Assembly (NCBI GenBank): GCA_022695795.1 | Contig: MU404062.1 | Span: forward strand, 434,001-498,000 | Origin: Biscogniauxia marginata | Lineage: Eukaryota > Ascomycota > Sordariomycetes > Xylariales > Xylariaceae | DNA: 64,000 bases | Direction: 5' to 3' | In this document: positions 9,630 to 20,961 of the stretch, piece after piece | Layout: every line of letters starts with the position of its first letter | How positions within the stretch are numbered: the first letter of the stretch is position 1 | Program-made: the position numbers and the translations under genes | Notes under the pieces: generated by a model | What the model was told of the DNA's origin: nothing | Databases searched by the model: none | Seen by the model: only the letters and a program-made list of their open reading frames with translations

Positions 9630-11223
9630 TCTCTGTGTGTGTTTTGGGGGTTTCTCGCTTTTCTTACGGGTGGGCTTCGTAATTGCTGGTAATCGCGGTT
9701 ACACGTCGGCTAATGGCAAAGTTCGAGGGCTCGATATGGAGTTTGCGAGTTGAGATGGTGGTATCTAGGAATCGGTATTTAAAAATCGATGTTGGTTTCG
9801 GCTTGGACTTGGAGCTCAATTTGAAGCTTCTAGGTTTCGTTCTAGAGCTCGACTCAGCAGTATCGATAGCTTATCGATAATGGAATTTACGGGGCATATT
9901 TGTAGCTGGACTCAGGGGCATGAGTTTGTTTCAGCTACTATCAGCCCTATAGAGGAAGGCGCTTAGTTGCCCCACTACCTAAGCTGGTGAGCTTTTTGTC
10001 TCCAACAATTTACTTCACTTTACCTAGTCATCTAAGAAAAACAGCAATAGTTTTATCTACTTCAATATTCTACTGTTAGCATTTCGCAAAGTCTTTAACC
10101 CCCACTACTATGTAGAGGGTGTATCATATTGGTGAGACACGAATTGACATATTGAATCCAGTCTTCTTCCCGCTTGCCAGCATACTTCAAGTCTTTGATG
10201 ACTGTTTATATTATCCAATTAGTAGCAAGAACCCCATTCAACTCCCTCTATCAGTAAGATCTAATTGTATTCCTTGCACGTAAAGCGTTGCGTCGGCACG
10301 ATATAGTTAAGTCTGTCTTTAAAACTTTCATTGTTCTCTCTACATTAGGTAGTCCAACAATAACAAGGTCCTATTATGGCAATGATTAAATGTTTAGATG
10401 GTTTTGTAGGCCATCTTAGCTTTACATGTAACTCTTTATACTTATTGTCCTTTATAAGATAACAGACAAACTAACTGGGCGTACCTCCTACTGACTTACT
10501 AATACTGCATTCGTTTGACATGTGGATATACCAATTGAGCCAACAATATTTGTGCTATCTTGAACTCCCTTGATCCCTCTTCCCTTATAGCTTCTAGGTG
10601 TGTAAGCTTAATCTATGGTTTCACATGAGTCCCCTTGGAGTTGATTACAAACCACTATGCTTTCGCTCAATTCGGAGAATTTCTTATTCATTGCCGTGCA
10701 TAGATGTATAAGTAATACCAGAAAGTAGATATGTGAAGACCCAAGTATGTAAACCTCGTTTTGTTTTCTCAGGTACAACAGGCATTGTAGGTTTCTACGT
10801 GATCGGATGTTTCGGTGAGGTTGCGATCTGGGATCGGGGCCGATCGCCAAGCACGGGAGCATCTCCGAACGTTGCCGGGGTGACAGACTCGAGACAAAAC
10901 AGGAAACCTGATCTTTAAACAGCGTCACTCTCCATCGAGCTATCTGCACTATTAATCTATTATTTCCTCAACAATATCTAGGCTAAACTTTACATCTCTT
11001 CTAGATGCGGCTTTCTGTCTCTTAAATATATGTACTATATCAATTTATCTCTTAGTTGCTTATCTACCATATACGATGTTATTGACATCTTCGCAAGTCT
11101 CTGTTTTGATATCGTCGGGAATAAGTACGGCAGCCATGCCCCTCTCCAAATGAGCACGTGTAGCCCATCTTGGGCAATCAATCAGTCAATCAGTCAGCCA
11201 CTAACACAGATTCAACATTCCAG
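9630..11223. other. gene-free intergenic region with TATCGATA sites
   Basis: The PRP38 upstream side carries TATCGATA at 9861-9868 and the 10-bp palindrome TTATCGATAA at 9871-9880. From about 10000 to 11000 the DNA is A/T-leaning, with many stops in all frames. Several plus- and minus-strand stretches look as if they might be worn coding DNA, but none shows a motif. The first exon of the following membrane-protein gene must lie near the right end of this region. I could not fix it. Confidence 0.5.
9861..9880. promoter_or_regulatory. paired TATCGATA / TTATCGATAA motifs upstream of PRP38
   Basis: Two palindromic ATCGAT-cored sites stand next to each other, 232 bp before the PRP38 start codon. 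The 10-bp palindrome recurs exactly at 6689-6698 in the phosphoesterase/GatA promoter. Function is inferred only from this repetition and position. Confidence 0.35.
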
Positions 11224-11735
11224 TCATCCTCTGCACGTTTGCCTTATTCCTTAGCGGCTACGTAATCCAGCAGCGCACGCTGCGCGACCTACGCGAAGCC
11301 ATCAGGCCGAACCGGATACCGCGACCCAGCCCGAAAATCTACCCGCCAGACGAAGAGCAACTCAGCAGCAAGAAGCGGCCGGCTGCCGAGCTTGACGACG
11401 GCACGAAGATTGCTCTGGAGATACCGGGAACGGACGATGAAGACGACCACCGCCAGGGCGAAGTGGAGGAAGATGTCATCGTAGTACGGCCCACGATTCC
11501 CGAGGAGGTGGAAGGCTCAGAGCAAAAACCCATTGTCGCCGCCGCGGAAGACAAAGACAGCGGTGCTGCTGCCGCGGCAGACGACACGATACTCGAGAAG
11601 CAGAGGACGTGGGACGGCGTCTCGGAGGACGGCAAACAGATAAGCAGAGCCGAGAGGAGGAGACGCATCAAAGAGGAGATCCAGCGCCTGTCGCAGGGCG
11701 AGACACCGGTGTACTACCAGCGAAGGCTCTGGTAG
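11224..11735 (+). CDS. single-pass membrane protein of unknown function (3' exon)
   Basis: I do not recognise the family. The reading frame runs from an acceptor (CTAAC branch at 11201, TTCCAG ending at 11223) to the stop at 11735, giving at least 169 residues. It starts with a transmembrane helix (VILCTFALFLSGYVIQ) followed by a basic QQRTLRDLREAIRPNR stretch and PRPSPKIYPPDEE. A long acidic, disordered middle and a charged C-terminal helix (RAERRRRIKEEIQRL) ending in PVYYQRRLW complete it. No ATG exists in this frame, and an in-frame stop lies just before the acceptor, so a short first exon is mandatory. The membrane anchor near the N terminus with a long cytosolic or lumenal tail suggests a tail-exposed organellar membrane protein. 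Location is not known. Confidence 0.65.
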
Positions 11736-13994
11736 AGTCCGCCGAGTCTTGCCTGGGTGCATATAATGTTGCTCTGAAAAGTATATTTTCAGCTTTTTAT
11801 ATATTCATTGGCCGAGGGGCCGATGATGCCAACGATATCTGCCGCCATGGAACGGTGTACTATTTAATGATGAAACGTAGTGGGATGGGGTCTTTTTTGG
11901 GTTACGACGGAAATGCAACGTGGGTACCTATTGGGATAACTGTATATCGAGGGGGGTTACGCGGAAACACGGTCTGAGAGAGAGAATGCCTACCTCTTGC
12001 TCTGTTTACATATGGGATACGAATCATACAGGAAACACAATAGTCGGGGATTCATTCGGAGCTTGTACAATACAGCGGATATCGGGTGGGGGGCAACATC
12101 AAATCAGGACAAATCGGTTATGATATTCTTGGGTTGACGGATTGAAATTCGAGTTGCTCTAAAACGTGGATAATAGTCATTGAGCTTATCTGAGTTATTT
12201 TGTCCACAAACAAGAAAGGGCTCTGGTTAATAGTCGCTGTACAAAGCGGACGGTGACTCTCCAGTAATGTCATCGCTACTTATTTATTGAGCTTAGGTTT
12301 CATATGAAATCTATACGTAATACGGCGGGAGAGGACTCTCTTAGAGAGAGTCGATGGTCAAGCAATGTATAAAAATGCATAATGAACCCGACGTCTGTCG
12401 TCCTGTATATGACTATAATCCCGCTCATGAACACACTTTATGTAATCCGAGGACAACTTAGGTATCAGGCAGATGACAAGGGCTAGATCCAAGGACTCCG
12501 CTAAATTGCCGAGTTTCGACGTTGTAAAAACTAGAGATATGGTGGCCAACTATTTCCAACCTCCTCTAGGACCTTCTAGGTAAAGCCTACGCGAGCCCAC
12601 CCCCTTTTACTTCAGCCCGATTATAAATCTATAATCCGTACTAACGCTCGAGTAAGGAATTCAACCTTCGCCGTATTGCTGCTCTCATTGCTTTTGGACC
12701 TCATCCAGTCACTTTCTAGTCGGTTCCTATATCGCAACATGAGAAACAACTTCTCCACTTCCATCGTATCTCTTAATTACTACTAACCCTACTATTTACA
12801 ACTCTCTTTTTTATTATATTAATGCCAGGCTCAAATCTGTTAGCTGTCAGCACGACCTGATTCCCATCCTACCTAGTGACCTCATTCCTGTCCGATAGAT
12901 CATCATTAACTAGGTTTTAGTGGCGCCTTGTAATCAATATGTTAGCACGCTGAAGCCAATACCATCCCACCGCGTTCTCCGAGTGTGCCAGCGCTCTCGC
13001 TACCGCACCTTGTTACATTCTTTAGTCGATATCCCGACAAGAGCCTCCTACTAGAGGAGCATCCACTCCTGTGACTGATCATATTTCCGTCTCGATTAGA
13101 CAACCTGCCCATCAGCATAGACGAGCACAGATATCAACTGCTTCCTCCTTTAGAAGAGCCGAATTCGTGCGCAGCATGCCCCTTTGTCATAGTTCGCATA
13201 CGCCTTTCCTCTAGTTCGCATCAGCAAGATTACCTGCAGGGGTATGAGGACACCCTAGGCGGAGCTTAGCATTTCTTGGAAAGGTGTGTCTAAGTATGCT
13301 CTCATATCTTCGGTCCGCTGGTGTGCGTTTTAAAGAAAGCTGTAGGAGCTCAGGTGACGCTAAGCAGCCGGGAGTGGCAGAGGTGAGACGACTATTGAGG
13401 ATGATATAGGACGAGGCCGCGGCCGAAGCGCAGCTATCGACGTACTAAATATGATAGTACCGCTGGGGATCCGCCATGCCGGTAACGAAAGAAGGGACAG
13501 CCATCATGGTCGAGGGCGGGAACGGTGATGTCTGAGCATTTCAGCGGAGTCCAACTTATTCTCTATGTGGTATTCTGGAGAAATGATCGTACCATGAGAT
13601 ATCGATGGTCTCAATGTCGCGAACCGGCGACTTAAGGATTCGAGGCGGTCAATCCTGCACGAGACTGCAGAAACGGAGGCGGCAGCTCGAGGGATGGAGG
13701 GAGCGCGCCGAGAACTTAACGGAGGCGAAGAGACACGCATTCACTAGACGTGAATTTTTGTCCTGGATAGAAGTGGAGAGCTTAGACACAGGTTCGCAGC
13801 CATTTACCAAAGTCCCGTGTCGTGGTGGCCACCGCAGGATAGCAGACACAGATTCGTATCATGATGAGATTAGACAACCATCCACTGTGCCACCCATTCC
13901 CTCCAAGCATCCCTCTGTCCCAAGCAAAATCCCCACTACCCTTAACGCCTCTAGTAGCCCTACGACTGTTGATCCCTCCTTAGACACCGCACTC
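11736..13994. other. gene-free intergenic region
   Basis: No supportable gene lies in this 2.3 kb. The longer plus-strand frame beginning at 13605 is largely the antisense shadow of the kinase-like gene that follows. The region between 12900 and 13330 is somewhat more GC-rich, but stops interrupt every frame. Confidence 0.5.
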
Positions 13995-15595
13995 TCAATG
14001 CACCGTCTTCCCAAATGTCTCCTTGATCTGCGCGACATAGTTCTCTTTGTCCTTGATTTTCTTTTCGACGAGCTCCTGGGCTCCAAACCCCCAATACCAG
14101 AAGAAGACACGGTCGAAAATGGACCCAGAGCAATGTTCCTCGTTAAAGAGCGGCTGGATGTTGGAATTGAAGACCCTGTACATGCCTTTGGGTACCTTGA
14201 CTGCGTGAAAATACCAAAAGCCGCCCGTCTCCCACACATGGCGCATGACGGGACCGTGAAACAAGGCCCCATTCCTAGCCATTTCCTCGGCTTCGTAGAT
14301 GTCGAAATACTCATTGAACAAAGCACCCAACTCGGAGACAGATTCGTCATCGTCGAAGGCGTCGATTGGTTTGGACGTGAGCCAGTAGGGCGGGAGTTGC
14401 ATTTCTATGGGTTGCGACTGCGCCCACTCTAGGTCGATAACGGTCTGAATGTTCCACTGCTCGTCGACGAAGACGTTGTTTTGCTGGAGATCTGTCAGCG
14501 TGTAGTAGAAAGGTCCGTCTCGATAGTCGGTACGAATGAAGCGATGCATGGTGGCTCGCAGGGCGGTCAAAGCCGCAAGCTGCATTTCGCCGTCTTGTTG
14601 GTGATGAATCGCATTTGGCTGATAGATCAGCTTGTTATCCTGGAAGCTGAGAAAATCGGAGATATAAGGCTCAATTGAAGAGTAAGTCCTCTGCCGTGGG
14701 ATGCCGGATGGTATGCCTTCATTCTCGAGCAGGTGGAAGTACATATTTAGTGGGCGGTTTGATAGAGTGACGACGCCACTCAGGCCAAAGCTAAGTGAGC
14801 CAATTCGTGGTATGGGAATTTTGTCCATTGATATACGAATACGCGCGAGGTCACTAAAAAGCCTCTGTCGGTACGCCTTGTCGTGTCGATGCTTTTCCCA
14901 AGAGAAAGCAAGAGAGCGGCCCTTGGCTTCGCTGAGGATCATGTACCCCGAGTCGAAGTGGTTTCGCAACCCACATCGTACGTAGGGAGATGGGGCCGGA
15001 AAGCCGAACAAGGCAAGCAACCGGCGTCGCAACGCCCACATCATTCTCGACAGAAACGATGTGTTCTGCGGGTGTGAAAACTGTGCAAGTCAGGCAACGC
15101 TACCGGGCCGTTTGGCACAGAACTTACGCAGGCACCGTCGGGAAGACCAAACCCGTGCAAAATTGGAATAGGGACATCAGGGCAATGTTTCTGGAGCCAT
15201 ATATACGTTGCGATTTCAGTTCGCAGCTTTTCTTCCACGTTCCCGGGATACTCAGCCTCGCCGACCTTATACGGTAGTGGAAAGCGGACATAGACTCGCT
15301 CGTTACCCGTACGGCCCTTAGCCTGAATGAGGACAGGGATGACTACGTTGAAACTGCCTGCCTTCCAAATTTCCATCGTACAGACATAGGACCAGTCAAT
15401 GCCCAAGTGATAACGAACCAGAGCCTCGATATCAGCCTTTCGGGCTGCTAGCGAGGCCCAGAACTTCTTCTGCTGTTCCGGGTAACGCAGCCGGGCCAGC
15501 ACATCATCGTCCTCGTCTAGAGCATCTTGGAGGCTAACTCGCCCACGAAGAGTTGGAAGGCCAGCCGTTGAAGCAAAGCAGGAGGTTATATGCAA
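13995..15595 (-). CDS. APH-family phosphotransferase-like protein
   Basis: This is a fungal protein of the aminoglycoside phosphotransferase / choline-kinase-like fold, with a small-molecule or protein kinase-like role that is not assigned. Exons are 15128-15595 and 13995-15065, giving 512 residues. The 62-nt intron (GTAAGT donor, CTGAC branch) joins LPDGAC to NTSFLSR. The N lobe contains WKAGSFNVVIPV (nucleotide-binding loop region) and VYVRFPLPYKVGE (probable ATP-anchoring segment). The catalytic loop reads TLTDLQQNNVFVD, matching the HxDxxxxN pattern with the His position changed to Leu. VIDLEWA supplies the metal-binding Asp. Such TD-x-QQ-N loops are common in this large fungal subfamily, so activity is plausible but unproven. 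The start at 15595 is the first ATG before a convincing N-terminal block. Confidence 0.85.
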
Positions 15596-18235
15596 TCATA
15601 TGTCCAAGCTGATGAGGTTGACGACGATGGTGATTGTGGGAATGGTCTACCCTGAAGCGTATTAGCGAGAACGTTGTTAGAATTACAGCCGTGCAAGGAT
15701 GAATAGGTGTTACATTAATGCTTAAAAGGTATATAAAGATAAATGGCTGTATTTAAGCTATATAGGTAACTAATCATTATCATTTAAAAAGAAAACAAGG
15801 AAAAACTTCTTAAATATCAATTAAATATTTTTAATTTTATTTATTATAATAGATTTTTATAAAAAAAAAAAAACCTCAACATAGGCTCGTATACGAAGAG
15901 ACGTTGTTTTCGGCTTGGCAGTCATGACAAGCTCTGGTATAATCACTCTAGTTTAGAGTGAATGCAGGGGTTAGTCAAGGTGTGCCTCTGTGCCTCGGTG
16001 TCTCTAGCTGCTTCATGTAGACGGGACCTATCATCTAACTAAAGAAGTGGCTGAACATAGCATCTCTTGGTTGTGGCTTAACTTTCGATCGAACAGCTGT
16101 CTTGTAGATCAAATGGCCCTGATTCTTGAAAGATTCTTTCATATTGATGTATCGTTCACAAAATAAGTGTTGAGGTGTGTCTTACGGAAATAGTCGCGGC
16201 GGCAACAACCTACCATATCGGGGCATGGGCCTCTCGAGTCTAGAGGTTGTCAACTTACAGGCATGTCTCACTTATGAGTTGCAGGTGACGCGTGTATCCC
16301 CTGACTATGATCACATAGCTATGCCTCGTGTAGGTAAGCAAGGTAGGAATCAAGATAGTAGTAGTGCTCGGCGGAAAGCAATAACTCTCATACATCATGT
16401 AAAATCGGACGAATAGTCAAGTCACACGGATTTTTGTGTGTACGTGGGAGGGTATAACGAGGTATAAGCTCTTTTATTCATAATTATTGTTAGGATTATG
16501 TGGAAGGTTCATTAAGTGGTCTTTGTTGCAGGTGAGGTGAGGGGGGCGGAGGCCTCTCGCGGGGTATGTTCTCATGTAACCTGCCTTAACAATTCCGTAC
16601 CTTGACTACATACACTAAGGTAGGCGTAGGTTATCACGACCCGCCGTTTCCGCTCTCCCTGAAGCTATGTTTCTTGTCGTCCAGGGGGAAAATTCCTGGC
16701 TTGGAAGACGGTCCTGAGTCTTGTACATCATCAGTATCCACTCTCGGTGAATTGTCGCCCTAGCGAGCAAGTTTCTGAGCGGGCTGGCGGGCTTCGATGC
16801 GTTACCAGCTGTTCCACATACTCCTTGTATATACTTGTATACAGGCTGTGAGTATTCTACAATACCTAGTGTTAGTGTGCAAAAGCTGAAGAAAACGGTG
16901 GCCTCCTTTAAACCCGTTCGTGATGTAAGTCTAGATTTGCACTTTGGAAAACAGTAGATTTCCTTGAATTTGTTATCTACTATTACGATTTAATGATAGT
17001 TCATTATGTAGTGAGTGACTACACTAGAAATAGTAATATAGTGTAAGTTTCGCACAGTAATCGCGCAATTGGTTCAATCCCTGTAGAAGCTTATGTGCTT
17101 ATAAGGACATAGTCAGGTACCCTAAGGTACATACCATAAGCGGTGAATCGTGATAGATAAATATACTACCCCGCCTAGTCCGATACATTACGATAAACCC
17201 CGCAACCGAGTACCTATACGGAGTATGCAACTTACATTTACGGTATGATATGTATCAATTGCCACCTAGCAGCTTCATTATTGTCAGATCAATATCTCCT
17301 CATTATGAATAGCTATCTCAAATACAAGGACGGGTATAGACCAAACAGGGGGGAATATGCCCGATGCTCCAAGCCTCAAGTGAGATATATTTTGATAGGC
17401 TCTGATGTGCCCACGCTTAACCTAGACCTCTGCCAAGAGAGGCAACTCGGGATCCCGTCTATGGAGTATGTACCTGTTGAGCTGTAGCCCATATGGGCAG
17501 ATAATAGGTAAGTAATAGGTACGTCAGTGAGACATGGCTTATGATGCTAGAGATGGGTTTTCGTTTCCTGTTTCCCATCTTGATAAGGTACCCTTAATGT
17601 AGATGCTATCTACTATTGGCCATCACCGGATGTTCGGTCACACATACCATTGATCCCCCAGTGCGTGTTGCCCTGTGGTTAGTTGTCTATTTCTCTAAAC
17701 CGCCCCCCCTTTCCTTGGCTCTCCCACCCTCCTCGGTTGCTGCAACCCTCACGTGGGCATATTTACTACCGCATCTCGTAAGGTTTATCTAGCTTACACC
17801 TAAGACAGAGAGATAGAGAACCCTGAACGTTTCTTCCCGTGGGGGGTGGTAGCTGTCCAACGTGACCTTATATCTACATAAAGTAGCTATCAGCTTTGGC
17901 TTTCGTGAACCTCATCTATCAGTCCCGAACTTTTCCAGGTTGGGGAGTTGAGTTGAGTTGAGAACTGCAGGTAGCGTTGAGTTGAGGCACTTGACCGCTG
18001 CACAACCGAATGACTGCCGATCCGATATCGTGCTTGTCTCTACTTATGACGACTCCCCTTCTTAATCTCTTGAGACTTACATATTGTATCCCGTCTGGAG
18101 ATTAGGGTCACACACAAACTTGGATCGATACAAGAGCGGATGTGCGAGCTGTTTTCGACCGATCCTCTTTACTACTCCGACTCGAATAAGCTGTCATAGA
18201 AATATTTTCTACGCACACCGCCCAAGTCGTCCACC
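15596..18235. other. gene-free intergenic region
   Basis: This 2.6 kb holds no supportable gene. An A/T-rich patch occurs at about 15715-15870 (including an A run near 15860). Several TAGGTA/TACCTA words occur at 17190-17520. A run of GTTGAGTTGAGTTGAG-like repeats lies at 17944-17990. A T-arm-like GGTTCAATCCC at about 17070 has no matching tRNA structure. Confidence 0.5.
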
Positions 18236-19388
18236 ATGGCCGCCGAAGCAGCTATTCACTACCGCTTGAGCGCCGAGGACTTCGACACGGCCTCTATCCG
18301 CTCGGCCGCCCCCTCCTACAGTGAGACAGCCGAGCAATACGAGGCATTAATCATGCAGACACGGCTAACACGAGCGCGCTCTCCCGCTACCTAGTCTCCG
18401 AAGCACCTTCTTACCACTCCACGATACCTCCCACCGAGAGCACGCCGGCCTACACACCGCCGACGGTGCCGCAGTACTCGGCCATATCCAACTCGCCATC
18501 TACAACCACGGCCACGTCCGCCACCGCCACCGCCACCGCCTCGCCCCCCTCAACAACGCCCGCGCCCGCGCCCCGCTCCCTCCTGCCCCCCCTCCCCGCC
18601 TCATCCGCGTCCGCGCCCTCGCTGCGCCCCACGCCGATGACCTCGACCTTCAGCCCGGGCGCGGGGCTCCCGCGCATCCCGTCGCCGCGCCGCGGGCGTG
18701 GCCGTGCCGCCGACTACCACTACCACCAGCACCACCAGCACCCGTCGCTGGGGCAGTTCCGGATCCCCGCGTGGGGCGGCAGCAGCAACAACAACCCGCA
18801 GGCGCGGCACTACCAGAGCGTGGCGAACCGGCGCGCCGCCGCCGCCGCCATGACTAGCAGTAATAGCAGTAGCAGTAGTTTTAGTTCTATTAGTAGCAGC
18901 AGTAGCAGTGGTAGTGGTAGTGGTAGTGGTAGTGGTAGTGGTAGTAGTGGTGGTGGTAGTGGGATGGCGACGTCGATGGAGGGCGCGCTGCGGTCCGCGA
19001 TCGGCCGCGTCAATGCTTCTGCCGCCGCCGCCGCTGCTACGAATGCTGCTGCGACCGCCGACGCGGCAGCAGAAGACGCTGCTAATCGCGTGCGTCCGCT
19101 CGAGGACCCGTATCTAGTGGGCGAGGAGGCGGCGGCGCGGGCGCGCCGGGAGCGGCTCGCGAGGGAGAACGGGGACGATATTCTGATCAATGAGAATAGG
19201 CGGTGGGATTGGTTCCTAGGTAAGGGTTTTTTTTCCCCCCGAGTTGTATCCCTTTGAAATTACTTACTGACCATATAAATATAGCCCAAATGAAGGACTA
19301 CGAGGAGCGCGACCGTGGCTGGTCTAGTTTCAGGAGAGACATCGGGAATGGGAGCCGTGGGAAGCTTGCCCGCCGCTTTGGTCGATAA
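18236..19388 (+). CDS. conserved fungal protein of unknown function, Ser/Gly/Ala-rich
   Basis: Three exons (18236-18320, 18395-19219, 19285-19388) give 337 residues. The N terminus MAAEAAIHYRLSAEDFDTAS and the spliced motif SAAPSYISEAPSYHST look conserved among Sordariomycete relatives, judging from my recollection of similar proteins. The middle is disordered: Pro/Ser/Thr-rich, then HYHQHHQHP, then Ser and Gly-Ser tracts encoded by AGT/GGTAGT microsatellites at 18857-18962. The C terminus carries the most constrained part, RPLEDPYLVGEEAAARARRE through RRWDWFLAQMKDYEERDRGW. Intron 2 (19220-19284) has a GTAAGG donor and CTGAC branch. Intron 1 (18321-18394) has a GTGAGA donor and CTAAC branch, and is itself unusually protein-like. 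No catalytic motif is visible. A scaffold or regulatory role would be a guess. Confidence 0.8.
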
Positions 19389-20120
19389 GGGGGGAAAGGA
19401 GCCCTAAGCTTAGAAAACAACTTTTGATGAATACACGCAAACCGGGCGGTGTTGGCAGGGAGAATTTGGGCATCCGCGTAAACGGTTTTTTATACCGTAC
19501 TCCTACAAGGAGACTTTTTTTTTCTTCTTAACAGGTAGAAGATATCTACCTCGGACATTAGGTGGTGGCATTTTTCATGGCGTTCGGGCTGAAACGGTAT
19601 AGAGCAGTGCAGTACGGGTAGTGCAGACATCTCTGTTCCCCATCTGGTATGAAATTGGTTGGTAGCGTCGTCTCGGGGTTGGCCAAGGAAGATAGACGAC
19701 GGATGATGGGGCTTATGAGATATGGCTGGTGTAAACCTTCAATTTCCTTTTCACTCTTTTGGGCTGATAGCCGTCCCTATTCCTGAGCATCCAATTGACA
19801 AAATATCCGATACTATTGCTCGTATAATACAGCGTGATTGACATGACTTTTGTACCTCATGATGACTGAGGTAGGACTGAGCCCGTACTTCAACGAGCAA
19901 ATAAGCCATCCCTAGGCTACCGCTGCTACAAACCGTCAACGTCTCTAAATCATCCGTAGTTCTACATACCCCGTGGAACGCCATCAAATATGCAGTTATT
20001 GATTACATTCTGCTCTTAGAAACCCTGCCTATGCCCATACCCCCTCCCTACGAGTATTGACGGGCTGGTGGGCCAGAGTTGAATATTCGAGTGATAGTCC
20101 GTATTCGTAGGTCACGCTAC
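19389..20120. other. convergent intergenic region
   Basis: The shared 3' region lies between the 18.2 kb gene (+) and the V-ATPase subunit gene (-). It has a T tract near 19517. No gene is seen. Confidence 0.6.
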
Positions 20121-20961
20121 CTAACCTCTGCTCTTGGTGTTGAGAATAAGGGCAACAATAAGCCTACTGCAGGTTAGCAACTCTATCCCGTAAATAGGTG
20201 AAAGTAATTAGGCTTAGGCCTACCCGTAAAGACCCAGGACTTCTCCGAAAATCAGAATCAGAACCATGCCGACGAAAACCCGCGACTGTTCCATGTATGC
20301 TCTGACACCCTTGTCACCAACAATACCAATACAGTATCCAGCTGCGAGTCCAGTCATGCCAACCGCCAGACCGCATGCGAGATGCATGAAACCACTATTT
20401 TGCGTATCAATATAATGCTCCAGGCTGTATTCGGGGCCGCATGATGAGCTCGGACGTACTTGAATAAGCTGTAGCTTTGTTGTGATGGCGGTGCCATGTC
20501 TTCGGCGATCAGGACGGCAATGACGAGGGAGTAGACGGCGATAATTCCGGACATGACGACGGGGATCAGACACTATTCGAATTCCGAGACGTCAGCACCA
20601 AAATCTCCCGGAAGATTGTAGATAGATGATAAAGTTGCACCGACCTTCATGATCAGATCTGGCCTGAAGGTACCGACACCCGCGATACCAATGCCCGACT
20701 TCGCGGTACCGTATGCTGCTCCAATGCCTGCAACTTTCTTAGTTATCCCGTGTCATCATACCGACCATCGAGTGACTGGATGTTCGTACTGCCAAATATC
20801 ATAGCGGCGGCGATGCCGGCCTGCAAATCAAAGCATTGTCAGTTTCCCCGTGCTAGTTCAGTTCGTTCGCTCGGTAGCGCCAAGGTCTGGATGTGACGGG
20901 AGAGCGAGCTTACCATGCCGATGAAGGGGGCGAACTTTGGCGCGATCTCTGATTCCGCCAT
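20121..20961 (-). CDS. VMA3: V-type H+-ATPase 16-kDa proteolipid subunit c
   Basis: This subunit of the rotating proton-conducting c-ring in the V0 sector acidifies vacuoles. I reconstruct six exons: 20914-20961, 20790-20820, 20645-20727, 20460-20572, 20224-20394 and 20121-20163. They give 162 residues, the family length. The second exon is only 31 nt. Four transmembrane helices are recognisable, with hallmark strings [58 protein letters not shown] and [20 protein letters not shown]. The essential proton-carrying Glu of the last helix (IFGEVLG, about residue 143) is present. One donor (GTCGGT, after the codon for Lys in LIMK) is atypical, but is the only one keeping the conserved frame. The sequence resembles filamentous-fungal vma-3 more than the c' paralogue VMA11, though VMA11 is not excluded. 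Confidence 0.9.

Noticed and set aside
13605..14432. 275-codon plus-strand frame
   Set aside because: Its right half overlaps the APH-like gene in antisense. Its left half has no motif.
17060..17090. GGTTCAATCCC, T-arm-like
   Set aside because: No D-arm, anticodon arm or acceptor pairing was found around it.
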